A stretch of 64,000 nt of DNA from Monilinia fructicola (Eukaryota > Ascomycota > Leotiomycetes > Helotiales > Sclerotiniaceae), in assembly GCA_008692225.1 (NCBI GenBank), contig VICG01000005.1, positions 434,001-498,000 of the forward strand, read 5' to 3'. Each line of letters starts with the position of its first letter. Position 1 is the stretch's first letter. Positions 23,795 through 35,267 of this stretch are shown in pieces. The notes beneath the pieces are model-generated. The model made no database searches. It was not told the origin of the DNA and worked only from the letters and a program-made list of their open reading frames with translations. Both the position numbers and the translations under genes were made by a program.

Positions 23795-24655
23795 AGTCGC
23801 CTACCCTACTTCTCGCCACCCCCCCATTTGGCCAACATTTCACACCAAAAACGGCCATTTTAACGTACTTAATAACTCTTACGAAAAATGAATATATATT
23901 CTTTTAAATTTTAATTAAAGCTTCTATATATAATTATTAATAAATTCTGAAAAATCTTAAATTTTTGCGATTTTTTTTATAAAAAGTTATAAAAGATTAT
24001 AGAAAATTAAAATTCTAATTTTCGATTTGTATGTAAATCCCATACAAAATCAAAATCTTCAAAAAAAATTATATTTATTTAATAAAAATCGCTAAAAATA
24101 ATCTAAAAAATTTTCAAGAATCTTAAAGCCAATCTTAATCGAATATGTTATTTTAATAATATATTATCATTTTTGATAATAAATGTTTAATATAGATTCT
24201 TAGATTTTTAACGATAAAATTTTTAGGTAAAAATTTTCTAATTTCAATTTATATTCAATAGTTTTCAAATTATTATATATATTTTGAAATAGCTTTATTT
24301 ATTATATATTGATTAATAGATTCTATAAAAATTTATAGATTATTTTTAATCATTTTTGTTTAGAAATTATAAATATTTATTTTCAAAGTTTCAATTTTGT
24401 ATGTGATTTCTGTACAGATCCAAAACCGAAAATTCTAATTTTCTATAATCTTTTATTACTCTTTATAAAAAAATTCGCAAAAAATTTAAGATTTTCAGAA
24501 TCTATTAATAATTATATATAAAAGCTCTAATTAAAATTTAAAATAATATATATTTATTTTTCGTAGAGTTATAAATACGTTAAAATGGCCGTTTTTGGTG
24601 TGAAATGCTGGCCAAATGGGGGGGGGGTGGGTGGCGAGAAGTAGGGTAGGCGACT
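23795..24655. mobile_element. Foldback MITE copy 1 (TA target site, long terminal inverted repeats)
   Basis: The 861-bp element begins AGTCGCCTACCCTACTTCTC and ends with the inverse (GGGTAGGCGACT). TA lies on each side (23793-23794 and 24656-24657), as for Tc1/mariner-type insertions. The arms share CTCGCCACCC, ATTTGGCCAACATTTCACACC and AAAACGGCCATTTTAACGTA. Similarity between the arms goes on for several hundred bases into the very AT-rich interior, so most of the element can fold back on itself. There is no open frame. A second copy lies at 52896-53764 in the opposite orientation. The 3' end is 56 bp from the stop codon of the next gene. Confidence 0.85.
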
Positions 24656-24711
24656 TATATCTTGCGTGCCCTTATACACCCAGCCCCTACACCCATGGCC
24701 AATACCCCTAC

Positions 24712-26761
24712 TCACTTCTTCCTGTGCACACCGTGCTCATGCCCCTCCCCACTCTTCCTCCGTTCACTCGCATCGGCACTCTTCCGCCTCGCATGAGTAT
24801 GTCCATGTCCATGTTCATGTCCATGTCCATGTCTCTTCTTCCTCCTTCCCCTCTCCCTTTCCCTCTCCCTGCCCGGAACCTCCAATTCCCCCTCGACATC
24901 TCCCTCCCGCTCCCTCAAACTCAAACTCAAATTCGGCGTGGGATTCTGCACCCGTATCTCCGGCACCCCGCCTCGTCCATCCCCAGCCTCACTCCCCCGA
25001 ACCGAAAACCCCCGACTAGCGCCTCTCAGCCTCAAGCTCGACCCCCCACCGCCTTTCACCAGCCGGCACCGCGATCCGCGCAATCCTCCGCGCCTCATTC
25101 CCCGCCGCAACTCCCGACCGTCCAGCTCCTGCGCGCCGGCAAACTCGCGCCGGAACGTCGGGGGCGAGGGTCCCGCCATGCGCGGGTGGCCATTGAGCAG
25201 GGTGTCTCGGAAGGCGTGGTGGATGGCGTGCTTCTGGATGCTGTTGTGGGGGGTCCAGGCGTTGAGGCGGTAGGTGGGCGGGGTGGTTGGGTAGGGGAGA
25301 GGGTCTGTTGTGGGGGGGTGGTGCAATTGGGCGGTGGAGGGGAGCGAGGAGGGGGGGACCGATGGGGACGGGTGATGGAGCGGGAGCGGGGATACGGGGG
25401 TGAATTTCTGTTGCCGGGCCAGGAGTTGTTGGGTTGGAAGGGGGTGGTTGAGGGGGCGGGGAGGAGGGGGATACGGATTGGGGCGCTGGGTTGGGAGGGT
25501 CCTGGTTTCTGGAATGCGTGTTGGCTGTTTTGGAGGTTTCCGCCTCGTCGTTCTCGGGCTTCCTGCTCGTCTTTTTGTCGGTGGGTCTTGGCTTGATCGG
25601 TTTTGTTGGAGGTGGTTTCGGCTGTAGCTTTTGAGTTTCCTTTTGTCTGGGCCTGGGTGCGAGCTGCGGATGATATGGAGGGTCGGAAGGGAAGGGCGTA
25701 CGATGTAGCGTGTGGTGGGAATTCTGCATGTGCACGACTAGTAAAAGCCGCAAGATTTCTCGCCGCAGCATCTCGCACCGGGTCAAAGATTGGTCGGGGT
25801 GTGGGCGGTAGTTGATGAGAGCAGGCGAGAAACCTTGTTGATCTGTAGAGCGCCTCTGATTACCCTGATACGCATCCGCAACCCCACGGGAAGACGTTCT
25901 ATCACGAGGAGAATACGCCTCAGTAGGCGATTCAACGGGAATTTTATCCGAACTTCTGTGGTTTTTCGGCCAGCCGATTTCTAGGACTTCCGTCGTGAGG
26001 AGAGTATATAAGAGTACTTAAATCGACGGGTATTTTATCCGAACCTTCAGGATGGTCCACCCGCAAATTTCTGGCTCTTCTATGCGATTTTATGTAGGCA
26101 CCTGGGGTGGAGTGTGTAAGAATTTCTTCGTCCCATGGGTCTCCGCTTCGACCTAAATCTGTGCTTGGGTACTCTGAATTCCTCAAAGAACCGGTTACCC
26201 GAGGAGAAGCTTGTATAAAATTATTTTCCTGTCCAGATTCTTGGGCTCCTCTATCTTGCCAAATCGCTCTTTGATATCCATCTGTTGCGCCATAGCTTAT
26301 TGTGGTACCACTCCTAGACTCAAGTGATGGATCAGACGTTGCGGTTGCATTATTATGAGTCATGTGACGTGTCTCGGTGAATGGAGAACCGAAGGGAGTA
26401 GATAGATCCATGGGCGGGTCATATCTTCCTTTCTCGCGGTATTTTCTTCGTCTGTTGGTGTTGAAGTTCTCGTCTTCGCTGTCACTCTCCAGTCCCATTG
26501 CTCGAGCCGCTTGGTGGAACTTCAGACTGTGTGTAGTGTCAGTAGGTGGACTGGGGACTGGGTAGAACATGGTAGGAAGGTTGTGGTTGTTTGATTCTTG
26601 ATGTAGAAAAAAGGGGGACATGGGGTGGATATATACCTCTCCTTAGTTGGATCTTGACTTTGCTCCTTCCTACGTTTTTTCTTCTTTTCATGGTCTTTCG
26701 AATCGCCTCCGAGCCAACACAGCCCTGAACCTAGAATATTCTGAATTGAATTTCCAGGCAT
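24712..26761 (-). CDS. Unknown Pro/Arg-rich protein with His-rich tail (frames broken)
   Basis: Exon 1 is 26637-26761 (MPGNSIQNILGSGLCWLGGD). A 110-nt intron follows, then exon 2 from 26526 (SLKFHQAARAMGLESDSEDE). The N-terminal half is polar and contains SDKIPVDLSTLIYSPHDG and, after a break at 25947, a related DKIPVESPTEAYSPRDR, i.e. an imperfect internal repeat. Coding character changes frame again near 25797 (HPDQS to DPVRDAAARNLAAFTSRAHA) and once more around 25280-25330. After that the frame YRLNAWTPHNSIQKHAIHHA runs to the stop at 24712 through RKKRHGHGHEHGHGHTHARR. Several one-base errors are likely. The function is not recognised. The gene ends 56 bp from the MITE. Confidence 0.55.
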
Positions 26762-29700
26762 GTTTTGGTGGTGAGATTTGTGACACAAATTAATAAATTT
26801 GATGTGGATCGATAGTCTTGATTATGACGGAGATCAACGCATTGAAAAGTATAACACAGTATGTAATTTAATATGTATGAGAGTTGAGTTCTGTGATATG
26901 GAAAAATAGAGGATTTAATTCATCAAGGGGACTATCTCACAAGCCAGCTGATTGTTTGTGACCTGAAGATTATCACAATGGATTGTTATTGAATTCCGTG
27001 GGTTGTTAAAGGTGCTTAAAATATATCCCCTCGCCTCCAATTTTTAGTTTCACAAGCCACGCATTTAATTCTTCTTCTGAATGTTTCCTTCATGTTTCCT
27101 CTATCCGTAGAAATATGCCTGAGAATACTGTAAAACTACAGTTTCTTGATTTCTTGTTGATTCATGTTCTATTTAGTTCCATTGAGCTTCAAGCGACGCC
27201 GTGATTGGTCTATGATACAGATACTCGTTAGGTTGAACGAGCCCCAGTCTAACACTTGCTGTACCACTACTTAAGAAGTTATTGGTCAATGGGACTGAAG
27301 AAGAGTGAAAAATCCTTGGTAGTATATTCATAAAATATTTTGACCACGTTTGCTCTGTCTTGGCTCATAATAATCTCTAACTCATCTCATGGCTCTAGGA
27401 AAGAAATGTATCTAAACTTAACACTTCAATAACATCTGTAACAACTTTCAACAATTTGATCACTTGATCGAAATCATGAACCCAATTTTCAAACAAAACC
27501 CATTGCTCGTCCTGAAATCCATACAACGGAAAATTCCAGCCTGATAAGACAGTTGAATGGATGTCAAAGCAAGAGGGAACAAACAAGAAAGAGATGATGG
27601 GTAGTAGAATAATGCCATATTGATCCTCGGCAACGCATAAAACTGAATATGATCTCGAGGGCTCAGTTTATAGTACCGAAAGTCTAGTAAGTGTGAGAGA
27701 CGTGTGTGGATCTTTGCCAGAGGTAATGAATGCTATGAAGGCGGAAAAGGGTAACCGGTTAATTTAAGCGAGGTAGTGACTACAACTTGGCGCCATGATA
27801 TCTAATGGCCATCCTTTACCAACTCCGCCACTCACAAGTATCAGTCATGGGAGTTATTGTGATCTGGATATATGTTCGCGGTAACGAGGGCATGTCGGGT
27901 GAACATGGACGAGTCCCTATTGCATGTAGGCGAATTTCAGTACCAGTGTAAATTTGTTCTGGCAGCCAAAAATTAGATATAGAACTATATTTTAATCAAG
28001 AACTCTTGATTAATCAAACTGGGTGCGAATCGATAAAGTGGGTCGAGTGACTAGGACAAAGCATCGTGTTATTACTTGCTATAAAATTAAATTAAATTTG
28101 GCGAGCAATTGGTTATGACTTACCGCAAAAACAACCCAATGATTTTTTTACCTATTAACTTGCCCTTTGAATTTGGCTCATGTAGGAAAAGCAATATATA
28201 GACACAGAGAATAGGTAAGAAGGCGAGACTCCTTCTCTGTGAGCTTGTTATATTGCTTCAAGAATAGTTGGATTCTGGAAACTTTTCCATGATGAGAACT
28301 ACGCAATGCTGGTGAGACATTAGGAGTCATTATAGTCCCAGAGAGAAATGAACCACCAATACAAGAAAATGATTTTTGAGGTGAGAGATATGCAGATGGG
28401 GTATTCAGCGCAATTTGAAGCATGTCTAGGTATTCCAATATAGGTACAAGCTTCCAATTACCAATTCTCAAATGCCAGCTTTCTGAGCGCCATCATAGAG
28501 TTCCAAAACTCTTTCTCTTGTCTCCCCAGGACCACTAAAGCTATATCCCCCCTCTCCAAACTATTATCAAAATACAATGGTCACAAATCCACACATGTTA
28601 TAACCACGCACAAATAGCTGATATATAGCAAAGCTTTCTGCTGCATATCTTCATTCAGAACAAAGCCACTTGAAATCAATATCCATTCTATATTCAAGAA
28701 AGGATAGTATCCCACATCTTCTCCATCTCGGAGGAAATAGGATCTCGCTACCATCTCACAATGCCCGCCCAGCAGACCAAGCCCCTAACTCATTCTCCTC
28801 TCCCACCTCATCCTCGTCCCTATTCCCAATCTTCCCCGCGCCCCTGTCGAAATAGACTCCAGCGATCCCTTAAACCTACATACAGTACAACACATTCTCG
28901 CCCAGCCCATTTACTTATCGTCCGACGTGCAACAAAAAAACCTCTTTCCAACACCAACCACTTAAGCTATCTTAAGCTTATCTCCCTTCCCACCGTCGCC
29001 ACCAAAACCCACACTCAGTGAGTGACACAAATAAGGTTTCATGACTCGGGTACCCACATCCGCAAGCACCCGTGGCGCAACGAGAGTTTGCTTGGCACCG
29101 CTTGTCCCGAGCGCCCTTGGCACCAACACAGACAGCTCCATCGACCTAGTGTCACAATTGACTTTTGATCTACGTGAAATATGTCAATAGGGAGTCACAA
29201 TGGATAACCTCACTCATCCTCCAGCGTGTCGCCCAACTTCCATGGAAATGAACAAACGGCAAGGCCAAAACCCCACTACAAACAACATCACCTCACCCAA
29301 TCCGATATGCATATCCAAGTCTCCCAACGCGAAGAGGAAGCAAGGCAAAATCCATCCCGCTGCAAGGTAAACACAGACGCCCGTCGCCGCTCTCGGGTTT
29401 GCCCTGCCAGCAAAATCTTCTTCACACTTTGATATCTTGGCGATAAATTCCCTTGGCACCAAGATGCCGTCCACGCCGATTTTTCAACACAAAGCCACAA
29501 AGGGAAAAGAAAGGGCAACCCCCAAGAAATGCAGATGTGCAACAAAAGCTCAGTTTCACCTCTTTCGTCCACATCCGTCCTTATCAGACACCTTGGCGAG
29601 CCTCTTCCGCTGCATCTTCCCGACAAAAAACGTAATACCAAGACTATCCAAGAGACTGAGATATGCAACATATGCAGTAAGTTCACGCTGATGGTGGGAA

Positions 29701-29916
29701 TCACATTATTTTTTCAATCTTGTGGGGGTTTGTGGGTTCAATTTGGTTGTGGCATACATTACTGGATGGAAGACTAGATAAATATTGCTTGCTGAATGAA
29801 CTACTTAGCTACTTGCTCTCGAGTAAAAAGAACAAAGCGAAGAGGATGACCACCCTGTCTCGTGCCTTTTTCCCGTAGGCCTATGAAGCATATTCCCACT
29901 ACAATAGATAATCTAA
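26762..29916. other. 3.1-kb spacer with only doubtful small reading frames
   Basis: I see no recognisable gene. Three weak candidates are noted. On the minus strand, 27618 to 27395 starts MALFYYPSSLSCLFPLALTS, like a signal peptide, and continues after one frame change as WNFPLYGFQDEQWVLFENW. On the plus strand near 28787-28965, a frame reads LVPIPNLPRAPVEIDSSDPL and NLHTVQHILAQPIYLSSDVQ but has no convincing start. On the plus strand from 29201, MDNLTHPPACRPTSMEMNKR ends at a donor-like GTAAAC near 29366. None matches a family I know. No tRNA is seen. Confidence 0.35.
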
Positions 29917-31849
29917 TCATTTCAGGTAAGAAGGCAACCCGCTAGCAAACTTTGCGTCCCAAACTCTCTTCGTTCCATAGGCAAAGAGAGCAAGAGCTGC
30001 CCACCTAACAAGTACCCCCTTAACCCCCTCACCACCAAGTCTTGTCACAATACCCAACCCAATATCCCAATCCTCTAACCTCATTGCCATTCCTATCAAA
30101 AACTTGGTTTCTCGGTACTTGACTTGAGAAATTTGGCAAGTTTGGCATCGGAGTATGGTGGGTAGCGTATATTGAGCAGCTTTTCCATCCAGCCTGGGGT
30201 GCTGGCTAAAGATCGACGATGGGTGAAGGTGTTAAATGACTCTTTGCCTCTGTAAGAACCAGTTCCACTGTCGCCGACTCCTCCGAATGGGAGAGTTTGT
30301 ATCGAACCGTGGAAGAAGGAATCGTTGACAGTGGCACCACCAGATGTGATGTTATTAAGTACTAAAAGGAGTGTTAGTGGTATTGATAAAGATGACAAAA
30401 CCAAGATGACTAGAATCTAGATGGAAAAGCCTGATGTCCGCCACTTGAGGGATTGTCGTAACATCAGTTGCTACAGGCGTGGGCCACGAACTCGAAATGT
30501 CATATAGAAACAGAATCTTCCGTATCATGAAGTGGAGCACGTTGATAAGTATCCCCCAGAACTTGACTAGCACCTCCTTCCCTTCAACAGTCTGAATATG
30601 ACACATCCTGAAAATTCAATGTTTGATGGGCACCCAAACAAGTGAACAGATAGAAATGAGAATTATACATACGCTTATCAGTTTCTTCCTTCGTTCCGAA
30701 TGGATAGAAGGCCAATGGAGTCGCGTGAACATCATTAGCAATATTGATAGCTTCATCAAGATTATTGACAGGGAGGATAGGAATCAAAGGACCAAAAGAT
30801 TCATCCACCAACAATGAATCGTCTTGGCTATCAACCAAAACCACAGTCGGCGCGATGTAATTTTCAGCCTCATCCAATTCTCCGCCAATCAGGATCTTTC
30901 CTTTTGATTCATCAAGCATCTTCTTGATTCGTAAAAATTGTCTGTTATTGACGATGCGACCATAATCAGTGCTAGCTTTGGGGCCCTGGGGAAAGAATTC
31001 TTTATAAGCAATTCTGAGTTGCTCGATAAAGGCATCAAGGATCTCATTATCCACCATGACATAGTTTTGACTGATACAAACTTGTCCGGCATTTACAATC
31101 TTGCCCCATAGCAATCTTCTGGCCGCAAGAGTAGGATCAGAATTCTTCGATACGATAGCTGGGTTTCTACCACCAAGCTCCAAAGTGACTGGCGTCAAAG
31201 TTTCCGCAGCTTTCTTCGCGATAATCGTTCCCACGGTTGAGTTTCCAGTATAGAAAATCTTATCCCATTTCTCGTTCAACAGAGCTGTCGTCTCGGGAAT
31301 AGCTCCATTAACCACCGAGTATGCAGCTGGATCGAGACTTGTTTCAATAACCTTCTTCAAAACCATGGCAGTTTTAGGCGCATGCTCTGGGGGCTTCAAT
31401 GCAGCTGTGCATCCTGCACTGATAGCCCCAACCAAAGGGCCCAGTGACAGTTGAACAGGGAAATTGAAGGCGCCGATTACCAATACTGTGCCCAAAGGTT
31501 CTTTTCTGATCTTAGGGCTGACGAGAGTACCAGAAAGCGGCACATCCGACGCGGGCTCATCCTTCACCCATTTCTTTAGGTTCTTGGAGACAAATATAAT
31601 ATCATTCTTCATCCATTCTATCTCCGAGAGATAGGCTTCATAACTAGGTTTCCCTAGGTCACTTTTCAAGGCTTCAACAAGGGCGTCACTATTATCATGG
31701 ACGGCCCAATAGAGCTTTCGAAGCTGCTTCAAACGGTATTCGAGTGGTTTGGTCTTTTGGGAACGAAAGGTGGTTCGGAGCGTTTTAGCCGTAGTAGGAA
31801 TGGACTCGAGCGAGCTGTGCTCGAACGGAGCTATCTTTACTGACGACAT
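29917..31849 (-). CDS. Aldehyde dehydrogenase, ALDH3 / fatty-aldehyde type
   Basis: Exon 1 is 30673-31849 and exon 2 29917-30361, with a 311-nt intron (GTATGT...TTTTAG) joining EETDK to LLNNITSGG. Landmarks are the nucleotide-binding GAFNFPVQLSLGPL, the general-base glutamate in LELGGRNPAIV and the catalytic cysteine in NAGQVCISQNY. The SFGPLIPILPV and LPFGGVGDSGTGSYRGKESF blocks are also present. This class oxidises medium- and long-chain aliphatic aldehydes with NAD. One T is missing in AGTTTTT near 30102; with it the protein continues as LIGMAMRLEDWDIGLGI into a hydrophobic segment with VRWAALALFAYG, a likely C-terminal membrane anchor as in microsomal fatty aldehyde dehydrogenase. About 540 residues in all. 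Confidence 0.9.
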
Positions 31850-33023
31850 TGTGCTTTTTTCTTCGATATGGATATTCTGACAACTATTTTGTGATTAAGC
31901 TGTAATTGAACACGAGCGAGAAAGCTTATTGTGCAATTAGAAATCAATGTATTTACAATTCGAGATAACTGAAAGGGAATCCCAAAAGTAAAGTGTGAGA
32001 GTTGTGTATTAATACTTACCCAGGTAGGTAGTAGGGTAGCTAGCTATTTGGTGTACGGAGTAAAGCTGAAAGAAAGCTCCCCTCAATTCAAACCGAGGCA
32101 GATCGTTCTAAAAACTGCTTTGTTCGGCTATCCATGGAATGTTCTAATATAAAACAGACATGTGACGCAAACAACACAGGAGGGACAGTAAAACTTGTTT
32201 ATGCCGGTATATGGAAGAAGATTATCTTTCATTGCTTGGAAACTTGGAAAGATATCGCATTTCCTGCTTGTACAGTATTGGAATGGATACTATTTCCTAC
32301 CCAGGATACTGATAACGAGCACGTAAGAAGATCCGTGCATATGCTATAAATGATTCAATCTGGTTGGCTGGCTATTTGGAGTCCGAATAGCTTTTTTAGG
32401 TATTAACAATTCAAAAGTTACTTTGTTTACATTTTCGAACTTTCTGGATTTCTAAAGTAAAGCATATAATTAAAACTTGCTAAAAGTTCATAAGTGTAAA
32501 ATTTGATAATATATTTTATATGTATTGAATTTTATTTTGTTAAATGAATAGAAATACTCTTTAATATTTTAAGAATTCTAATGATGTACTGTACTTACTT
32601 AATAAGGCCCCTGCTAAGCGAGCGTGTTATTGTTAGCATTCTAGGGAATATAATAATAAAACTTTTAGTTTAACAAGTAATTACTCGAGTACTTCAATTT
32701 GTATCTTAGTTTTAATCAGATGTTTAAGTTTTATTAGAGTATGATTAGCTCTTATTAGGGCTGAATGAGGTCTATAACAGATAACAAACGTCTAATCCGA
32801 TGCATTCAAGTTTTGGCTTGGTTCTCTAAAATGTTATTTTTCATCATTTTCCGCGTCGGACATACAAACTATTAGACGTATGTCTTTTGATGACCGCTCG
32901 GGGCTATCATTCGGCTGGTATCATTTGCTCGTACATGTTAACCAACCAGAGTGACCCCTCCAATTTGGATGGTACTTCTAGCTCGTACATACAATATCTT
33001 ACATATGTTGCAGTAGCTTTAGA
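31850..33023. other. AT-rich spacer of about 1.2 kb
   Basis: Contains TACGGAGTA at 32054 and an AT-rich stretch around 32400-32760 with repeated TTTTAGTTT/AAGTTTTATTAGAG-like words. Its left end should hold the promoter of the aldehyde dehydrogenase gene. No gene is recognised. Confidence 0.4.
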
Positions 33024-34183
33024 CTACTCGAACCTCTTAACAGCAACTTTCTTGTTGGCAACAACCTTCCCTCCAGCTTTGACAGTCTCGGGTTCCGTCT
33101 CTCGCTCACTGGCTGTAGGATTGGCCAATCTATATCGAATCGTTTCAATACCATCCACCAGTTGACCGATATGTTGTCGATTCGAGTCTGTTTCCAACAT
33201 CTTTTGGCGATAATTTGCCAATTCTCGCTTCCTCTCCTCAGTCAATCTCCACTCCACAGGAAATCTCGGCTTTGATTTGAACACATGATGGCGTGTATCC
33301 AAAGGAACATCTTCGAAAGTATCACCAGTCTATTTGAATCTAAATTAGTTTACGAGCGTAAACACAATATCTCAAAACATACCCTTGCTTCTGCCAGTAA
33401 TGAATCAACCATATCACCAAGATATCGCTTATTCTGGGCTTGAGACGGGTACATCTCACAACTCATTTTGACAATATCCGTTTCTGGATTAAGTCTTGGA
33501 CCAACCAATTTTCTTAGTTTATCCGTTTGTACTTCTGTAAGACCGGGCATATCTGCGGGGCAAAACTCCATAACAACTTTCTTTTCGGCTGGATGTTGCT
33601 CGCCCATGTATGAAGTATATCTGAACCGTAAAGGAGTTTCATTTGATGGAGGCACAAATGGTTTTGCCAATTCTGAAATCATAATTTAGTGAAATTGCTG
33701 TGTTGTAATTTTGCCCTCCAAGTAAATTGACATTAACTCACTGCTTAACATTGGCATCTCCCATGCTGCCAACCTGTTATAATGTCTTATTTCCCGAACC
33801 TGCTCCAATTCCATATGCGCCAGAGTCGAGATGTCATCGTGGTCATCCTCTCTATCATCCTCATCGAAGGGTTCTGGATCTCCCATATTCAAAAATGTAG
33901 GCTTCAGCTTCTTTTTCACACCTTCGTCGAAGCCGTATGATGGTAGATTATTTGCATGTCGAGCACCCGCATTCTCAAATAAATCATGAATCTCTTCCAT
34001 GAACTCATCTTCATCTGGTTCCGTTTCCTCGAGTGCCTTAAATTTTGGATCGACTTTATATTGTCTTGGTGTGGTTGAGAATAACCTCCGTTGAGCAATT
34101 GGCTTGCTAGTGTACCTGGAGGTAATAGTTCTGCATGAGCAGCATCGCGCTGTCATACGCAGACTCTGTAAGGCCGTGGCCAT
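33024..34183 (-). CDS. RSM24: Mitochondrial small-subunit ribosomal protein mS35 (Rsm24)
   Basis: Exons are 33742-34183, 33383-33672 and 33024-33329, with introns of 69 and 53 nt; all joins are in frame, giving 345 residues. The N-terminus (MATALQSLRMTARCCSCRTI, then RRLFSTTPRQYKVDPKFKAL) is a mitochondrial presequence with an RRLFST cleavage region. The conserved core comprises REIRHYNRLAAWEMPML, LAKPFVPPSNETPLRFRYTS and VVMEFCPADMPGLTEVQTDK, then KMSCEMYPSQAQNKRYLGDM. This is the mS35/MRPS35 family, a mitochondria-specific protein of the small ribosomal subunit. No frameshift is seen. The gene is head-to-head with ALG13, 320 bp apart. Confidence 0.9.
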
Positions 34184-34503
34184 TGTGGTGATTATGGCTG
34201 ATTCTTCTCAATCTTGAATATCCAGATGGAAATCGTCCCGAAATAAACAATCTGGAGCTAGCTTGTTTCAGCCTAGTACAGTATTATCCCACATCATCGC
34301 AGCTCGGAAGATCTCTAGCTACCGAGGAGGTTAATCAATTAATCCGGGAGTCCACTGGTAGTCTGCATCAGATAAAGATGCTGGTTTTCTTTATGTACTT
34401 TAGATACCCTGTACTTTACATCACTGTCTATTGTAGGGGCACGCAACTACATCTCAATAAAGTGCCCAATTACTATCTAAATTCTGATTACTACTCTACA
34501 ATC
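34184..34503. promoter_or_regulatory. Shared spacer RSM24 / ALG13
   Basis: A 320-bp region between divergent start codons. It holds a GTACTTTAG...CTGTACTTTACATC direct repeat near 34395-34420. The promoter function is inferred from position. Confidence 0.4.
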
Positions 34504-35267
34504 ATGCATGTAGCTCCAGAAGGCGCTCCTCCAAAAGTTGCTTTCGTCACAGTTGGTGCGACTGCGACTTTCAAAGAGCTCATCGAAGAAGTGTTCGCAT
34601 TACCTACGTTGCAGACACTGGTCAAGGAAGGATATACGAAACTCAGAGTACAAGCTGGCCCTGAGGCCGATTATTGGAAGAGTAATATACCGGCAGAAAA
34701 AGGACTTGGGCTTGAGATCGAAGTGTTCGATTTCGATCGGAATGGATTAGGTCATGAAATGCGTCAATGTAAGAAGGGGGGCTTTTATGGCAATGGTGAA
34801 AGTCTAGAAGGCATTGTAATCTCTCATGCCGGTCAGTGGAACTTTGAATAACCCCTCATTTCCTAACAAAAGGCTAATGCTGAGATCATATAGGCTCCGG
34901 AACAATCCTCGATGCGCTCCGAATTGATGTACCCCTCATAGTAGTGCCCAACACCTCACTTCTTGATAATCACCAAGCGGAATTGGCAGATGAACTGGAG
35001 AGACAAGGATATGTCACCAAGGCATCAGGACCTTGGTATGTATAATTCCTGAATAATATGGCATTCCAAGATAGCCAGCTGACTGAAGAGTGTAGTGATT
35101 TAGCAGAGGCTATTCACAAAGCCGAGAGAAAGAAGGACGGCCGACCAGACGAGGCAAAAAACTGCCAGGGACGCAAAAGTTGGCAAGGACACAAGAATCC
35201 TAGTGTTGCGCCAGTTCTCGACGAAGTTGCTAATTATGAATATGAGGTTCGGAGTACATTGGATTAG
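34504..35267 (+). CDS. ALG13: UDP-GlcNAc transferase catalytic subunit Alg13
   Basis: Exons are 34504-34831, 34894-35035 and 35075-35267, with introns of 62 and 39 nt (the latter very short); 220 residues. [20 protein letters not shown] at the N-terminus, [20 protein letters not shown] at the donor-binding site and [20 protein letters not shown] identify the GT28 C-terminal domain of Alg13. It is the cytosolic catalytic half of the enzyme that adds the second GlcNAc to dolichol-PP-GlcNAc in N-glycan synthesis, and it works when bound to the ER membrane protein Alg14. The third exon ([20 protein letters not shown]) is the less conserved C-terminus. No frameshift is seen. Confidence 0.9.

Noticed and set aside
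24616..25787. Gly/Val-rich plus-strand frame and Pro-rich minus-strand frame of more than 250 codons
   Set aside because: They overlap the minus-strand unknown gene in other frames; composition reflects GC-rich, Pro-coding DNA, and the plus frame starts inside the MITE end.
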